Assembly (NCBI GenBank): GCA_008360955.1
Contig: LUCM01000233.1
Span: forward strand, 76,796 to 140,795
From: Fasciolopsis buskii
Lineage: Eukaryota; Platyhelminthes; Trematoda; Plagiorchiida; Fasciolidae
Reading direction: 5' to 3'
Length of the DNA: 64,000 bases
Below, one piece after another: positions 32,605-46,449 of the stretch (the stretch's first letter is position 1; every line of letters begins with the position of its first letter). The position numbers and the translations under genes were made by a program. Below the pieces are notes generated by a model. The model saw nothing but the letters and a program-made list of their open reading frames with translations. It ran no database searches and was not told where the DNA came from.

Positions 32605-35600
32605 CCTATTTTTGAAACCAGAGCATGAACTTTATTCTTAACTTAATCATTGGGCAATTGGTAATGGACAGGTATGGGCGAATCCTGCGCGTGACACACC
32701 TAATCCAATTGACAGCCGCTTGCTGGGAAACGAGTGCATGCAATTCAGCGTTTTGAATGGGATGATGACTAATGACACGGTGTGCGCTTTACACTTTCGA
32801 ACTACAAGATACGTCTCGAAAATTGGTTCTGGCCGTGCCTGAAAACACCTGTTGGAATCAGCCGAGTAATCAGAGCATCTTGGAGGCCTTTTTGCAACTG
32901 AAAATGATGTTGGGTAAATCTCACCTTGAACACCAAAAAATATAGCACATTTTCTGAACGTGTGACACATGTCCCGCAAATACCACAGCCGACCTTCCCC
33001 AAAAAGAAAGGTGAGCAATTCAATATTTAGTTTTGTTCTTTACGGTTGCAAGACTTGCACACTCTGTGGTAAGAGTGGCCGACGGCTTTATCTATTCAAA
33101 CACTGATGTCCCCGAAGCATCTCCTGAATCCGACGGGAACAAAGGATGGAAAATAATGAGATCCATGGTCCTGCGTTTGATGCAGGTAGTCATCCTTTAA
33201 TCGAGATAGTCATTCTATAGTGATCCCCAAAGCTGGGACAAACTATGCTTAGTCCTGTACATCGTTTACCCTTCTGTGTTGCTTTTGAGCTTGCTAAGAG
33301 AAGTTAGGCTGTGATTCGCCTTAGAAGCCGGAATAAGTTAGATTCAGTTCTGGCATCGACTGTGCTTTCGACTTTCCTGGTTCGGGTCCAAAGAATGAGA
33401 ATTGCCACTTGTTATGCCTAATAGTATTCAAATGTAACACTGAATCTAATAAACCCAGGGCATGCTAGGTGTAGAGAAGAGGGCACGTAATTTAGTTGCA
33501 CGATAGAAAAGTCTGTGAATCATATAGAATATTAATCGAAGAAAAAGGGAAAAGTATGCTTTAACATTGTCGATAACAACAGACTGCTGCCTCAATAAAA
33601 GCAGAAGAATGCGTAAACTCCATTTGTCTGATGCGCACTAACGTTTGCTAATGTGCATGGTAAAAACTCCGCAATTCACTGATGTGCGCAGACCAACCTT
33701 CGCGTAGATTCAATCACTTCCTGCCAGAACACTTAGTTAACACTGTGGTTTATACTATAACGGGAACAATTTATGAAGACTAATGTGAAACGAACCATTA
33801 TTTCATTTAAGGCTCATGGAACTTTTCACTACCATGCATGGAGCTAGAATAACCATGAGACATCATCAATTTTGCATTGGTTCTAGAGTTCGGCCTCTTG
33901 TTTTCTTCAGTTTTCATGAAGTACACAAAACACTCAAGGAGTCACTTAATAGGTGTTGCACTGAGTCTTGAGATTCACTTACCATCGTCTTTTTAGCTGC
34001 TTTTGTTCAGAAGCTACGGGTTTTTGAGTTCGGCCCTACTGCAATCATTCGAAGCGTTGGCTTCCAATCTTTACATGTTGATCGCTCACTACGACGCAGA
34101 GACGTATATCTTAGTGTACAACTATAAAGACTACTGAACAGGAAAGTGGCAGGTATACCCACCAATAAACGCAAAATCTAACATGTGCTTCTGATGAATG
34201 TATTCTCTCCCGCACATACGATACTGTTTACAATCAAAGCCCCTTCTTTCTCTCCTTAAAATACCTGATAAGCAAGCCAGTTTCACTTTCAGTCTCAACT
34301 TCCCGTTGACGTGTCACTCGAAGTGAATGCATTTTATTTGACCTGATTGAATAGGTGCATCTTTCTGGACACTTTTCTAACTCGAAAAGTTTGTGGTGAA
34401 CAGTGTGAGCTGAACTATATGATTGGGATGCAAGCGCCAACCAAATACATCCATCTTTTGTTAGGTACGCGTGGATGAGTTAGGTAAAAGCAGTTCCCAG
34501 AATTTCCTGAAAGTGGTACATTGTTGGGGCATGTCACTTGGACTAAAATTACGCCAGATTCTGGTACAGCTGTTTTATTAGCTATCAGTGGTACCGTGAG
34601 GAAGGGCCGTGATAGGCAAATCGCAATCAGTGCTCACAAGTGGATGCAATTCCGTCTTGTCAGAATATTGTTGTGTAGAGACGGCAAGGCCAGATGAAGG
34701 CCATGTTGTCGCCTGGGCTGCCAGCTGCCAACTAACACAGAAACGTGACTGGAAGACAAGAATGCAAATATGCAGACTGCGAAAGTCATATCGTGAGTTG
34801 TGACATCCAATCAAAGGGGTCAGCCTCGACCAGATCACAAAACGACATGAACTAAATGCATCACACAAAATGGACCAATCAGAACATGACTCGGGCCGTC
34901 AGTGGAATGAATGGCAGTCACACAAGTTCTCAGATATTTTGTACGCACGCCATGTTTCTATTCAATGAAACGGGATTTATTGTTGGTTCGGCCCAGTTGT
35001 TCCTGCTCTCTTTAGTGGGGTGGGAGGAGGTACCGATTTACGGGCAAGATTTGTTGATGAGAAGACATCGAAACCGCGGCTAGTCGATACTCTAGACATA
35101 GAGCCAAAACCTTCCCTACCCTTTAGGTCCTTCTTGCTCCAGCAACTCGGACGCAATCATCCCGCTTCTTGTCATGTGATTTGGGTGAACGTCTCTCAGC
35201 GTTAACCGCAGAGGAGTCAACTTTTCACAATTTGGCTGGTTCACGTGAGTGGTACCTGCCGTGCGGGACCCTTGGAGGGGGGGGGCGTTGACATTCCGTT
35301 TGCGAGGCATTCGCCCGTGTACTTTTGAATGACCGGCTGTCTGGACTGATATTACATCATCGTCACCGTTGAGGAATGATTAATATAGAGAGGCAAAACA
35401 GCTACTAAGCTGCTGGTATACGGAATGTCGTAATATTCATGCATTCCGTTGCGGGATTGATAAAGATGGATAGAAGTTTAAGGTGGGTCCAATGGTTGAG
35501 CAAGGCAGTGATTAAGTGCCGTCTTCAGAGAGTGAGTGACGAAGAAAAATTTCCAGATAAGGCGACAAGTTGTCTGTAAGAACCACTTACACAAACAGTG

Positions 35601-35690
35601 AATTCCCCTAAAAAACTACGTCGACTGGACCAGCAAAAATCGTGATAAGAACGCATATGACATAAGCTCGTTTTCAAGGCCATCGAGACC
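32605..35690. other. no gene recognised
   Basis: Minus ORFs of 123 codons (32647-33018) and 73 codons (32802-33023) follow the gypsy RT and may be antisense to decayed element sequence. ORFs at 34578-34868 (96 codons minus) and 34856-35083 (75 codons plus) have no motif. No host exon is supported. Confidence 0.4.
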
Positions 35691-35694
35691 CTCG

Positions 35695-38310
35695 GGTCTG
35701 AGCCTACCTAAAAGCATGGATTACATCAGACTCCATCGGCAGGACAGAGTTTTAGACAAGAAGAAGGGGGGCGGAGTGGCAACATACATAAACTCCTGGT
35801 CTGGCAAGTCCAAAGTTGTTTATACGTACTCTCTAAACGGAATTAACTGTCTTCAAATAGCGTCATTCTAGGTTTTGTCGCCATACTAGCACAGTCATAA
35901 TGAACCTATATACCGCCCCTTTTAGATCGCAACAAAATATCACATCTCGACTCTTTTCTGGTATTTATTGTTCCTCTTCTTGAGGGGAATCTGCATATTG
36001 TCGTAAAAGATTTCAACCATGCATCTATTCTACCACTGACTGCGTGATTTGAGTAGCCTCTGTGTTTCTCACGCTAGAGGCGGCTCCATTTCGCATAGTT
36101 ATAACCAACTACTCTGATTTATTTTCCCCGAAACTGCGTGCTCCCATATTAAGTAGTGATCTTTGTCTGCTTCTGTTAAGGCCCAAAATATACTCTAGAT
36201 CAGCTTTCCATCCCTTCAAGCGAACAAATCAAATCCAAATTCGCCTCCCTAACTTTTCATACAACAACCCTATTGTTCTTCAGAAATCACTTTCATTCGC
36301 ATCTACCTGTTTCTCTTTTGAACCACTGCTCAATGACAATGTCAAATCTGTCACAGAGACAGCCAACGCACTCTTTGATATTTGCTGTCTCTCAGAAACA
36401 ATATTCTTCTCAAATGTCCGTATCTCTACACAGAAACTGAAATCTCTAAGAAGACGCAAGGAGCATTTCTACAAATCCAGTAATAACTCGAGCATGCGAT
36501 ATATTCTCAAACTAATAAGAGCTGAAATCAAACGCATTGACATAACATTCGCCAGCCAACTCCTGAGTGGTAACAACAATCCATTCCTATGGAAACGCAT
36601 TCGAAGAAGCAGCACCCAAAATTTCCTGCGGATGTCGACAGCATCAATCGTGCTCTCATCCATCCTTCCACTTATACCCCGACCATATTTGAACAGGCTG
36701 ACGATATGACAGTGACAAGTTTTTCTAGGGAAGAGGTACTCGGCATTATCCGCACCACTAAAATCACCACATGGGTTCGTCCTAATAGTCGGTCCTCAGC
36801 CTTTTTAAGGCACAGTGCTGTGGATCTGACCGATGCATTTACTTCTCTGATTAACGCATCATTAATCTCGTCTGCTGTCCCTGACTGTTGGAGACCCTTC
36901 ATTATTATTCCCATCCCAAAATGTAGCACTTCTACTGCTTTGGGAAAACGTTTTCGTCCTATCACTTTAACGTATTCTGGTCTTTAACTGACGGAGCGTG
37001 CTTTACATAAGCGCCTGCGCTCTTCTATGTATCTTCCTGACGACCCTTTTTAGTTTGCCTATAAATCTAACAGGTCCACTTTGGACGCCGTCGCCTCCCT
37101 CATTCACTACATTTGTAAGTCCTTAAACGCATCAATGAGATCTGTGTTGCGGCTTTCTAGAATATTCGTCGGCATTCGATTCGATCTCACGGTCTTTTCT
37201 ACTTCACAAGCTGAAAACATTTGGTTGTCCCAGGCCTTTATTAGCATGGCTGTCTGATTACTTTACTAGCCGAACCCAGTGCATACGAATGGACAGCAAA
37301 ACTTCAAAACCGTTGATTAACAACTCAGGCGTGCTTCAGGGTGCTGTTCTTTCACCGCTTCTCTTCTCTACTTATATCAGGGACTTATCAACTAGCTCCC
37401 ATTCATCTATGTAAGTATGATGGATGATGTTACTCTCTCTCTCTCAAGCCTTTTCGAACAACGATGATTCTCAAAGTTTTTCCAACCATCTATCTTCTGC
37501 TTACGATTTCCCTGCACGAGCTGGTTTGAATGTCAACACATCTAAATGTTTCGAATGTCTCTTCCCTCCCCCTCGATCAGTCTACCCATCCGATACGTCT
37601 TTCATTAACTCAAAATACTCTTGCCAGTGTTAATTCTGTGAAATATCTAGGAGTTATTATTGATAAAAATCTGAAGTTGACTACTCACATTTCTACTTAC
37701 CTGTGTAAAGAATCTCTGACGGTTGTCATTTCAAATCAGGAAGCTTTGGCACTACAAGGTAAAACAAAGTACCATCTCCCGATTTGTATACCAATGTCGT
37801 TTTCCAATTCTTTTTTACTGTTCTCCTGTTATTTTTGCAGGCTTCCTTAAGAAAAAATCAAAATTCTTCGCCGGGTCTATCAGTTATTATCAGTGTCATT
37901 CATGCCACTAACTGAGTAGTCCTTCAATCTATTTGACCAGTACTTATCAGCATGTGATAAATTTGTTCACGAAATTCTTTCTGATCCCATGCATTTTCTG
38001 TACAGCGATCCTGCCAAGTACCGCTCTCATATTTCAACACGATCCGCTTTTCGTTCTATACCCTCTAGAATCAATATGTATAGGAAATCCACTATACCAT
38101 ATTTAGCACACATTTTGACAAACCGTGGCCGTGTTTTAGCCGAATTCCTTAACAACCTATCATTATGTGCTATGATTATTTCTCGAGGTGATGAATTTTT
38201 TATCTATTTTATTTTTATATTCATATTTTTCGACTGAATTGCGACATTATTTATTGTACGCAAAAGTGTATACAATCCAATATAATGCAATCCATTCCAT
38301 TGCAAAGCCT
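35695..38310 (+). mobile_element. CR1-type LINE, copy B (5' truncated, 3' end present)
   Basis: The plus strand starts within the endonuclease (GGVATYINSW at about 35775). The 215-codon linker frame 36062-36709 has the same translation as copy A. The 132-codon frame 36589-36987 carries FSREEVLGIIRT, then AVPDCWRPFIIIPIPKCST and RFRPITLTYS, the RT finger motifs. FAYKSNRSTLDAVASLI, NSGVLQGAVLSPLLFS and MMDDVTLSL follow in other frames. Beyond the end of copy A it continues with FECLFPPPRSVYPSDTS, SVKYLGVIIDKNLKLTTH (about 37632-37690), the RT C-terminus, and a 3' end rich in 'atccaatataatgcaatcc'-type repeats (38270-38305), typical of CR1 tails. Multiple stops and frameshifts make it inactive. 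Confidence 0.88.
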
Positions 38311-38314
38311 AGGT

Positions 38315-41300
38315 GTGTAGCCGCTTTAAACCATCGCAATACCCATGATAGTCTTGTATAACCCATCGTGGCTAATCCGTTGTGATTGTGAGGAGTGGTT
38401 GTGATGTTTTTGGTTCAACTCCCCCCATTGGGAAACTTTCTCAAAGAACTAAGGTACATTTGTTTTATAATAAATGAAATCGGTGAGAAGATTATTATTA
38501 CCATTATTATTGGTGATGGAGTTGATTGACATTACGGTGTTGGAATTTTTGGAGTCAAAGATAAAAGACGCCGAGGTCAACAGATAATGAGCAAATCGCC
38601 AGGAAAAATAATCAGACCGGAACGGGTATTGTCAAAATCACAAACTGAATATCACTAGGTGGCATAATAACTGTCTGGGTAAAGTAGCGTCCCTAATACG
38701 CTCAAAACAGGAAACCGCTGGCTTTATTTCCCCCATTGATTAGTAGATTGGTGGAAGCCGAATCAACAGCAATTCAGGGCATCGCAAACCGCTTGGTGCT
38801 GGTATCAACAAAAGACTAGCAAAATCTCACTAGTCGGAAAAAACGACGGCTTTCGAGAATGAAACTTGTTCTCTTCATTAGATTCATAAATGGTACATAT
38901 TTTTTTCCTACCGAAAAGGTTTGCACACAGTAAACGTTTAATCGATGGAGATTGGGAGTCTTAGTAAAAGTGAGAGAAGGGAGCTCAGCTGTGATCAAAT
39001 GTGAAGACACTCCCTTTTGCTGAAATTTGCAAAATATACTCAGAGCAAAATCTGTTTTGAGCCGAACTGCTTTACCCCTGGCCTTGGTCACTAATGCTTA
39101 ATGTCATGACACTCGTGCAGAGTGCAATAATACTAAAACGATAATACCCGAATCTACCAAATTCTTTAACGAAAACCGATTAAGGATTCCCCCTCCTCAA
39201 TATAGTTATTTGAAATTTTGTGGCTCTTTATTGTCACAAGTTTACACATTTTCTTTGAATGTCGCTGAAATTTGAGATTCAGTTTATCCTGTCGGGATGA
39301 GGAAGCTTTTGTGGAAGGCAGAAAGGCTAAGTGTTCCAACAGTCTTTCCTTTCAGCTCCCGAATTAAATGAAACAGAATGGTCATTTTGATGAGAATTGA
39401 AGGCTCAGAAAGAAATCCTTTCGGTGGCCCTGCAAAGTGGAATTTAACATTCACCAACTGTTGAGTGCTTCAGGGCTACACTGTCAGCTGCATGGATTTG
39501 CATGGAGTCCATTACCTCTTCACACTCGACACACATTGTACCGCGAAAAAGTAGGAGGTCAACATCACACAAATACCGAACAACCCATATGAATTCAAAT
39601 TCCTGTTTTGAATAAGAGCTGAGACAAAATATGCTCACATTATATCGCTATATTTGTAAGGATTTTTGAAGGAGTTAGGATGCGACCATTCTTTGGATGA
39701 GGGTTTTTCTCCAGCTTGATGAATGGTTTGTGGAGCAAGAGTTATGTTTGCAGCCAGTATGTTTCCAATAATTTATTGCTGCCCTTCGGATGCAACAAGA
39801 GTGTATGTAATTTCACTAGCAGTGTTCTGAGCTTTTGCGCAACTACATTCTCTACGCGGAATAAGGTTCGTAATTTACTTTCATATTTTCTCATCGATAT
39901 ATTGCGAGATGCTGGGAGTTGATTTTCAAGGGTCGTTTCAAGCAACTGGAGATTTTTTTGTCAATTTTCTAGTAAGCCTCTCTGAAGGGATCTCTTTTTG
40001 GACTTCCGAATAATGTCCAGTTTTCTTGAATGGAATATTTTTGTTTTAAATTTATGAGATTGGGTTAATGCGGACACTTATTCGTCCCTTCCATGTGAAT
40101 TTTCCAGTCTTTCTAGGGATAGTTGGTAGAGAACGGTTGGACAAGTGCGAATGAAAATTATTGCAACATCGGCTGATACGACCAGAATTTCGCATTAGCA
40201 AATTCCTGGGTGTATTTCACAGTGCAGATCTGAAGCTTAATTGAACTGTATCTGTTCCGGTATTACTATGACAATAAAAGAACTTGGATCTAGAATGCCA
40301 TTCTGATATGGTGTAGATAGTCTATAGACCAAGCAGGTCAGAAGGGGTGAGTAGTCATTTGTAAAAAAATAAGCTTTAAATGCGGACAGGGATAAGGTTA
40401 AAGTCATTGAAGTGAGAAAGTGAATGTGAGTTCAGTTGTTTATGGAATCAGAACCAGCTGACTTTGAAGTGCGATAGGGTGAACTGTAAGCTGAGACACA
40501 CTGTGGGGGTTCATTTATTTCTTCTGCTTAAGGGGAAAAGAAGTGTAAAACAAGCAACCAAAAGAAAAACCTTTGATTAAGGAATACGATAACGAAGGTG
40601 CATTTCTTTTGGAGAAGCATCTAATAAGAATGTGATCACACATCTGTCAAGTCTAGCTGTATTCGTACCAAGGAAAAGATGAAACGCCCAAGCAAAACTC
40701 TTTCTCAGTGATTCTTCGAAGTCTTCACTGAATACATGGTCTGGAACCTAATGAGTCTTTTATGTATGGATGTTAATACTTCTGCGCTGCTGCTGCAATT
40801 GTTCTCGTTCAGGGCAACACTGTCGTGGTGAATTGTTTTTATGTGAAGTTTTGTAGCGAGTATGTGCAGCAGTCACGTGAAGTAGTCCGCCGCAATTTTT
40901 TCTGTAGTCTGACTAAACAACCAGCCAACCAGGAAATCGTGAGCTACAAACATGCGTTCGATGACATTGGATAGAGTATGTCCCACGTGTTGGGATTCAT
41001 ATCACTGTGTACATAAATGCATGATTTACGAATAAAATCTGAGCGTGTCTTCCGGTTGCTTGCGGCCTTTCATTCCCTTCACTTGCTCCGGTCGGAGTTA
41101 TTCTGGCGCGCATTGGCAATCCGTATTCGTGGGTTATTGCTGGTGGCTGAATCACCTATCACTAGTTCAAGTACTAATGGCACAGGTTTGTCTCCGTCTT
41201 AAAGTTCTGTTTGTGGAATATCTGCGATGCCGGAACAAGCAAAACCCTATGGTTCTGGAATATTAGTTACTGTTATTTAATCGTATTTTTAAGTAAACTA

Positions 41301-43395
41301 CAAGTGCTGTACATCCTCTGAATAACTGACTTCTAATATTGCATGTAGCACTAGCCTATGCCAAGGTGAACGAATTATGCTTTGTTCACACACTGTGTTT
41401 TCGAGAGTTCAATCCAGTAGCAATCAATAGAAAGAGATTAGTTTCTGTGCAAATTAAGAACGTCCACGTGGTCTTTAAACCATTATCGTAAGTCACTGTA
41501 GTAACACTATTACCCCAGTGTGCAGCGAAAGAATGAATTCTGGAACATAAAGTAGGTGCTTAAAAATCGATAGGAATTTTGTGAAGGTTAGCCAGTTTTT
41601 ATGATTTAAGACTGGCTAAATTTGTGGAGTAGCTCTGGCTGGTTTTAAACTTTGTGGTGAAATACCGGTTAAATTTCGAGTCTGGATCAGCAAATAATGT
41701 CGCTTTTACGATGCTGCATAATAGATTATAGAATTAATCTAACTCAATATCTTTTACGAGTCAGATACCCTTCAGAGAAAAAGCTGGGCTATAACGCATT
41801 CATATGGTACATTGTTCCTTTTTGTTTGAGATCATACTTTTCCGCAACACGTCCTTGATCAAAAGTGAGTAACAGTCATTGCTCTAAATAACTACTCTAT
41901 TGATGAAATCGTCATTATTGAAGATAAATTTTTCGTCCAAAGTTAGTTCCTTTATGGTAGTCATGCAATAGCCGTCAGATGCTCAAATCATATAACGTAA
42001 AATGATCTCAGCGCAGGTTGCTTTTAAGAAAAATTTGTTCTCACTTTACCGACAGTCGTAAAAAGCGAATCCCTCATAGTTGACAACTCAAAGCGTTTGC
42101 TTTCATCTTTTTATGCTGCTTATTTGGTGAGTCGCTACTTAAACTCGGTTCTTATTCAGCTGTTATTTGGTAGGGGTATGGTCACTTTCGGACAACAACT
42201 AGCGCTCACCCAGTTTCGGATACCTTCAGCCAATCGTTAACCCTGTATTATCAAGCTAAAGGAGTAAGCAGAAGAGGAACTTCGGCATGCCCCAGCTGCT
42301 GCACGAAACCCTTTTGAAGGTCAGCATGCATCCGATTATCATACCCGCTGGCTCAAATATTGCATTCAAAGCCCATTAGACCGATCACGATTTCAACTTT
42401 GGCTTAGGTGGTTCATGTGCGTCAAAAGCAGGAAATTTTTTACCGGACATGATACATATAGGCCTTCTCTTTTGATCCGCTGAATTTGATGATGTTCACT
42501 CTTTCGATTTGTGTTTATTGCTCGACGATTTTGCGTCCGTTTTCTGTCGCATACTGTGGCATTGGTATGAATTCGTTACAATTTGTAAACGATACTTGTA
42601 TCGCATCTGGTCGTTGGTTGGAGCCTTCTCTGAATGGACTTCGTAAATTGCAGCTTATGAATCAGTTGGGAGACATCCTTGAGTCAGATTCCGAACATCT
42701 ATATACTAACAAGCAGATTGATTCGCAAGCGTCTAATTTACAACATATTGAAAAGAAACACTTATCAAATAAATAAAGTATTGTGACTGCGTATGATGGG
42801 TAGATTTTTGTACAGAATGACCAGTAAACGACACCTTGCAATAAACTCACACATAAACCTATTTTTGCAGGAACTCGGTATTACACCAATTTGGAGTTGA
42901 AATTGAACAATAAAAGGACGATAAGATACCTGTGCTCGAGTCAGTCACGCATCACGTCCCCACTTTGGGGATACCCACCATTAGTCGTTGGCGGCGCGCG
43001 AATTCTTACGGATCTTACATTCGTTTCCACCGTTATGTTCTTCGATTCCCACGCGTCCAAATCAAAACTGTGTGATGCGACAACACGTGATATCATATCG
43101 GACTCGTTTTGCGATCGGAACATCAAATATGATAATTAGCGATTTCAACTAGTCGTCTCAGTTCTGATTCAGTCCCACATTGCATAATCAAATGAAAACA
43201 GCTAAGTGGCCTCTGTCCGGTCCAGAAGATTATTGTTTAGTTGTCATTAGGAAACGATTTCTTTAGATCTGCTCAGAACAAGGCTCTCTGGCCTACTGCT
43301 TCCAGTCCCTCGGACTGATTGTCCCTTTTATGGTCTTCATTCTGAACCCTTCCCGCTAGCCACTGAACATATCAAGAAGCTCGGACCATCTTCAT
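38315..43395. other. long unassigned stretch
   Basis: ORFs are at most 96 codons (42486-42776 plus; 91 codons at 38816-39091 minus; 82 codons at 42891-43139 plus) and show no motif. No repeat shared with the rest of the window was found by eye. It is plausible intergenic or intronic DNA. Confidence 0.45.
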
Positions 43396-43399
43396 TTTG

Positions 43400-43560
43400 C
43401 CCGCTAACTAGGGCCAATTTCGGCTCTGTACTCTCGTTTCAGCTAGTCTGGTTCCTGGGCTGTGAGTCACTCATCTAGTGCCACAGGGATGTGTCAGTGA
43501 ATTCTGTTTTCTGGACTCGAACCTGCGTCACCGTAGCACGACTCATTGCGCCGAAACAAA
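43400..43560 (-). repeat. possible tRNA-derived SINE
   Basis: On the minus strand a B-box-like GCAGGTTCGAGTCC (about 43516-43529) is preceded by GGCGCAATGAGTCG, which could serve as an A box. The body does not match the other SINE copies here. A tRNA pseudogene or chance match remains possible. Confidence 0.3.
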
Positions 43561-43564
43561 GCGA

Positions 43565-45955
43565 TCTTAAATTTTTGGCATCTGCTCGTAGCCACCTCGT
43601 GCAAGTCTGATCTTCCTCGTTGACCTACAACTTATTGAAACGGCATCTGTATCTTGACACAATGTTTCTGTCTAAGGTGATAATCACTCGGTTCTTGTTA
43701 GACAGAATAACAATCTCATTAACCGATCATAAATCACTCCCCGTGAAATCACTAACAATATTGCATACAATGCACTCAGAATCGTCCATATGATTACGTG
43801 GTTTGAATGTTTGTGAGAGGCTTTTGTCCGCAGTGATATGTGCAGAACCACAAAGTTTCACAATCACATTTTATTAGCTAGACCAGACTCGGGAAATGAA
43901 TCAGGGCCAGTGGAATGAACTGCACTTTTGAATATGAGAACAGAATGTTCTGCGAAACGGTTGAATACCAGGCGGAGAACGACAGCATGCACATGTTTAC
44001 AACCAAGCTTGACACTCGCTTTTTGTACATCATCAGACTGTGCATAGCGTTTGAATATCTTACGGAATAAAGTACATGTTCTTTGCAAAATGACCTGGGT
44101 TGCCGCAGCTCATTGATTTACATTTGTGTTTTCACCAGCTGAAATTCGATACATGGGATAGCCAATTCAGCTTTTAGAGTGATTGGGACCAAACATCTGC
44201 AGGATAGTTGAATTGTGCGGAGAAACAGAAAACTACCATGGCGCTTGTCTGTATATGTGGGTGGCTGTAAACCTGTTCTGAAAATTCTGATCTGCTGCAA
44301 ATCGTCTTTTATGTTGAGCTTAGCATTTGCTGCTCGCTAGTCTTCTCGAGCTTCAGCATAATTGGTGAGCCTAGTGTGAATTTTTAGCCTGGAACACCAC
44401 CAGTTGAGCTCCTTTTGTTGCAGTTTTTCTTAAGCTAAATTTTTGGCATTCATGCTTGAATCATTCTAACGCGATGACACAACCAGTCTTGGGATCAGTG
44501 TCAATTGAGTTTTCATGACGTACCCATTTTTCGTCGTATCTAACCCTCGGGTTTGGTTTATCTAAATGAAAACCAGTTTTCATTTTGGAAAAATCACTGC
44601 CCATGCAACCCGGTTCTCTTATGTAGTTATACAGTGGACAAGAACCAGTATATGAAGTTACTGAATTGATGGGTCCCATGCTTGCCGAATCTCTTTTTGA
44701 TCGGCCAAAGGCAACGATATTGATACGCATAGCATCCTCTGACAAAACACAGTTTCACCAATCCAATGCTGACGCGGAGCTTCGTGACCGTTCCCCGTCA
44801 GCTACTGAGGTGCATACAATCCCCGAACTCAACATCTTGTCAGTGTCCTCCGCCAACTGTTAACCCGCTATCTGCCCGCTGATGCTGGGATGACCTTTTC
44901 ATTTGAAGTGGGCGATACCCCTCCGGATAAGCTGGGGAAAAGCCAGTCAAAACTTGCGGATGCTTTTTTCACGCAGTTAGTGAACCACATCGCAGTGACT
45001 CCCACAGCGATACAGTCGGTGGCAGAAAAACTGAGTTCCTTGGCTCAACAACAGCAGCGTTCAGTAGCAAGCCAATGCACGTAGGGAGCACAACAGATGC
45101 CGCGCGTCACACTCAGAATCCCTGGCGCGGTGTCCTCCAGATGGCGAGCCTCTTCCAAGCCTGATTGGCACTAACATTACCGATTCAAACAGGATGCTTT
45201 GAGCTGTGTTGGTTTGTTCATGCGCTACAGCGAGCAAACCCACCAGAAAGTTTTAAAGTAATGGCAGAGCCAGCAGGTACTGGCGATTGCATAAAGTCGT
45301 CTTAAAAAATCAATCGAATTATGGTTTTTGGTCGGCCCAGATGCGGTGATCAGCGTTATTCCACCTACAGGGGGCAAATAGCTCAATAGTCCGCAAATTC
45401 GGGGAGTGTCAATTCAGTCCTGACCTCGGCTTTGGTAACTATCAATCCAAAACTCCAATTCCCAATATATGGACTCCAATTGGCGTTAATCGAATCACCA
45501 GGATTTCCAGGCCCTGTGGGGGTGTTAAACCTTTCTCCACATAACCTGCACATCTGATGCCCTTAAATGCACTAGTCTAAATGAACCGTCTCTCCCTCAG
45601 CTTTGAACGCATTCGTATGCACGACCGATCATAATCGGCCTGCATGTGAGCCCAGAAGGTTTCCTTCTTGATATTGTAGCTTACCGTGTTTATTGTGTCA
45701 CCAAACCTGTGAGTACTCGCTCAAACTTTGCGTTGCCTGTTCTTCAGTAATATTTAAGGGTCTTGAGGTTTTGATTGCCCCAAACAACTTTCTATCTGAT
45801 TGGAAGTGGAGAAGACGAAGAAAAGATAAAACATTTGCAAACCGACTTCAGCGACTCTGGTTACTGTACTATCCACCTACCCATTTCTGAACTATACTAA
45901 CAATGTTTCGATTTCTCCTCAGTCCACGAAATTTAATTGTCCTCATGAAGTCAAC
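43565..45955. other. unassigned; small coding-like island at 44.46-45.08 kb
   Basis: A 94-codon minus frame (44461-44745) and a 64-codon plus frame (44890-45084) have more protein-like composition than their surroundings. The plus frame (KLADAFFTQLVNHIAVTP, then SSLAQQQQ) could be a gag-like N-terminus. Neither is recognised with confidence. The rest of the interval holds nothing I can support. Confidence 0.3.
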
Positions 45956-45959
45956 TTTC

Positions 45960-46449
45960 ACTGATCAGTAAGTACCACGGCGTGGTCGACATAGTTGTTA
46001 ACTTGTCGACGTTTCGGTTATCGCAAATAAACTTTCTCAAGACCGGTTTAGAAGAGAATGAAACCGGAAGGATAACGTAGTACATTTGGGTGTTAAACAA
46101 GGTGTATTCATGTGTTTGTCTGCATATATATACACATACATATAAATATATATAAATATATATATACATGCCATATCCATGTGGTGTTGTGAAGTGTGAC
46201 CATGGGTATTAGATCCCTGTTCTTACTATCCGTGTTGGTAATTTTAAGCTTATCTGAGGACAAGTAGGTGTTGTGTCCCTTCGTGTTTATCTATTAAAGT
46301 TTTCAGTGTCGTTCATATACTTGAAATCTGTACACCATCATTCCGGCTGAGACATGTAGGATGCGTAATAATCGTCATGGCCTCGGCGTAGAATTGTTCG
46401 GTGTGTGTGTGTGTGTGAAATATACACTGGAGGGCTCTAGTGTTCTCGT
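45960..46449. repeat. PLE terminal repeat, left arm
   Basis: This arm is the inverted partner of 48275-48777 and can be followed block by block: the palindromic TTACTGATCAGTAA-type end, 'ccggtttagaagagaatg', a TA-rich microsatellite, 'gtagtaagaacaggg'-type, 'acacgaaggg' and 'catgtaggatgcg' blocks, a (TG)n run and 'agtgttctcgt'. It keeps CGAAACGTCGAC, which the right arm has lost. Confidence 0.9.
46011..46041 (-). ncRNA. hammerhead-like motif in PLE terminal repeat, variant core
   Basis: Minus strand: CTTGAGAAAG (46032-46041), a short AT-rich hairpin region, then CGAAACGTCGAC (GAAAC at 46011-46015). The 3' core is intact. The 5' core TTGAGAA differs from CTGANGA at two positions. The same TTGAGAA variant occurs in the hairpin at 47.2 kb. 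Confidence 0.35.

Noticed and set aside
43260..43560. Possible LINE RT ('PQGC' in one frame)
   Set aside because: A single short motif without neighbouring RT motifs.
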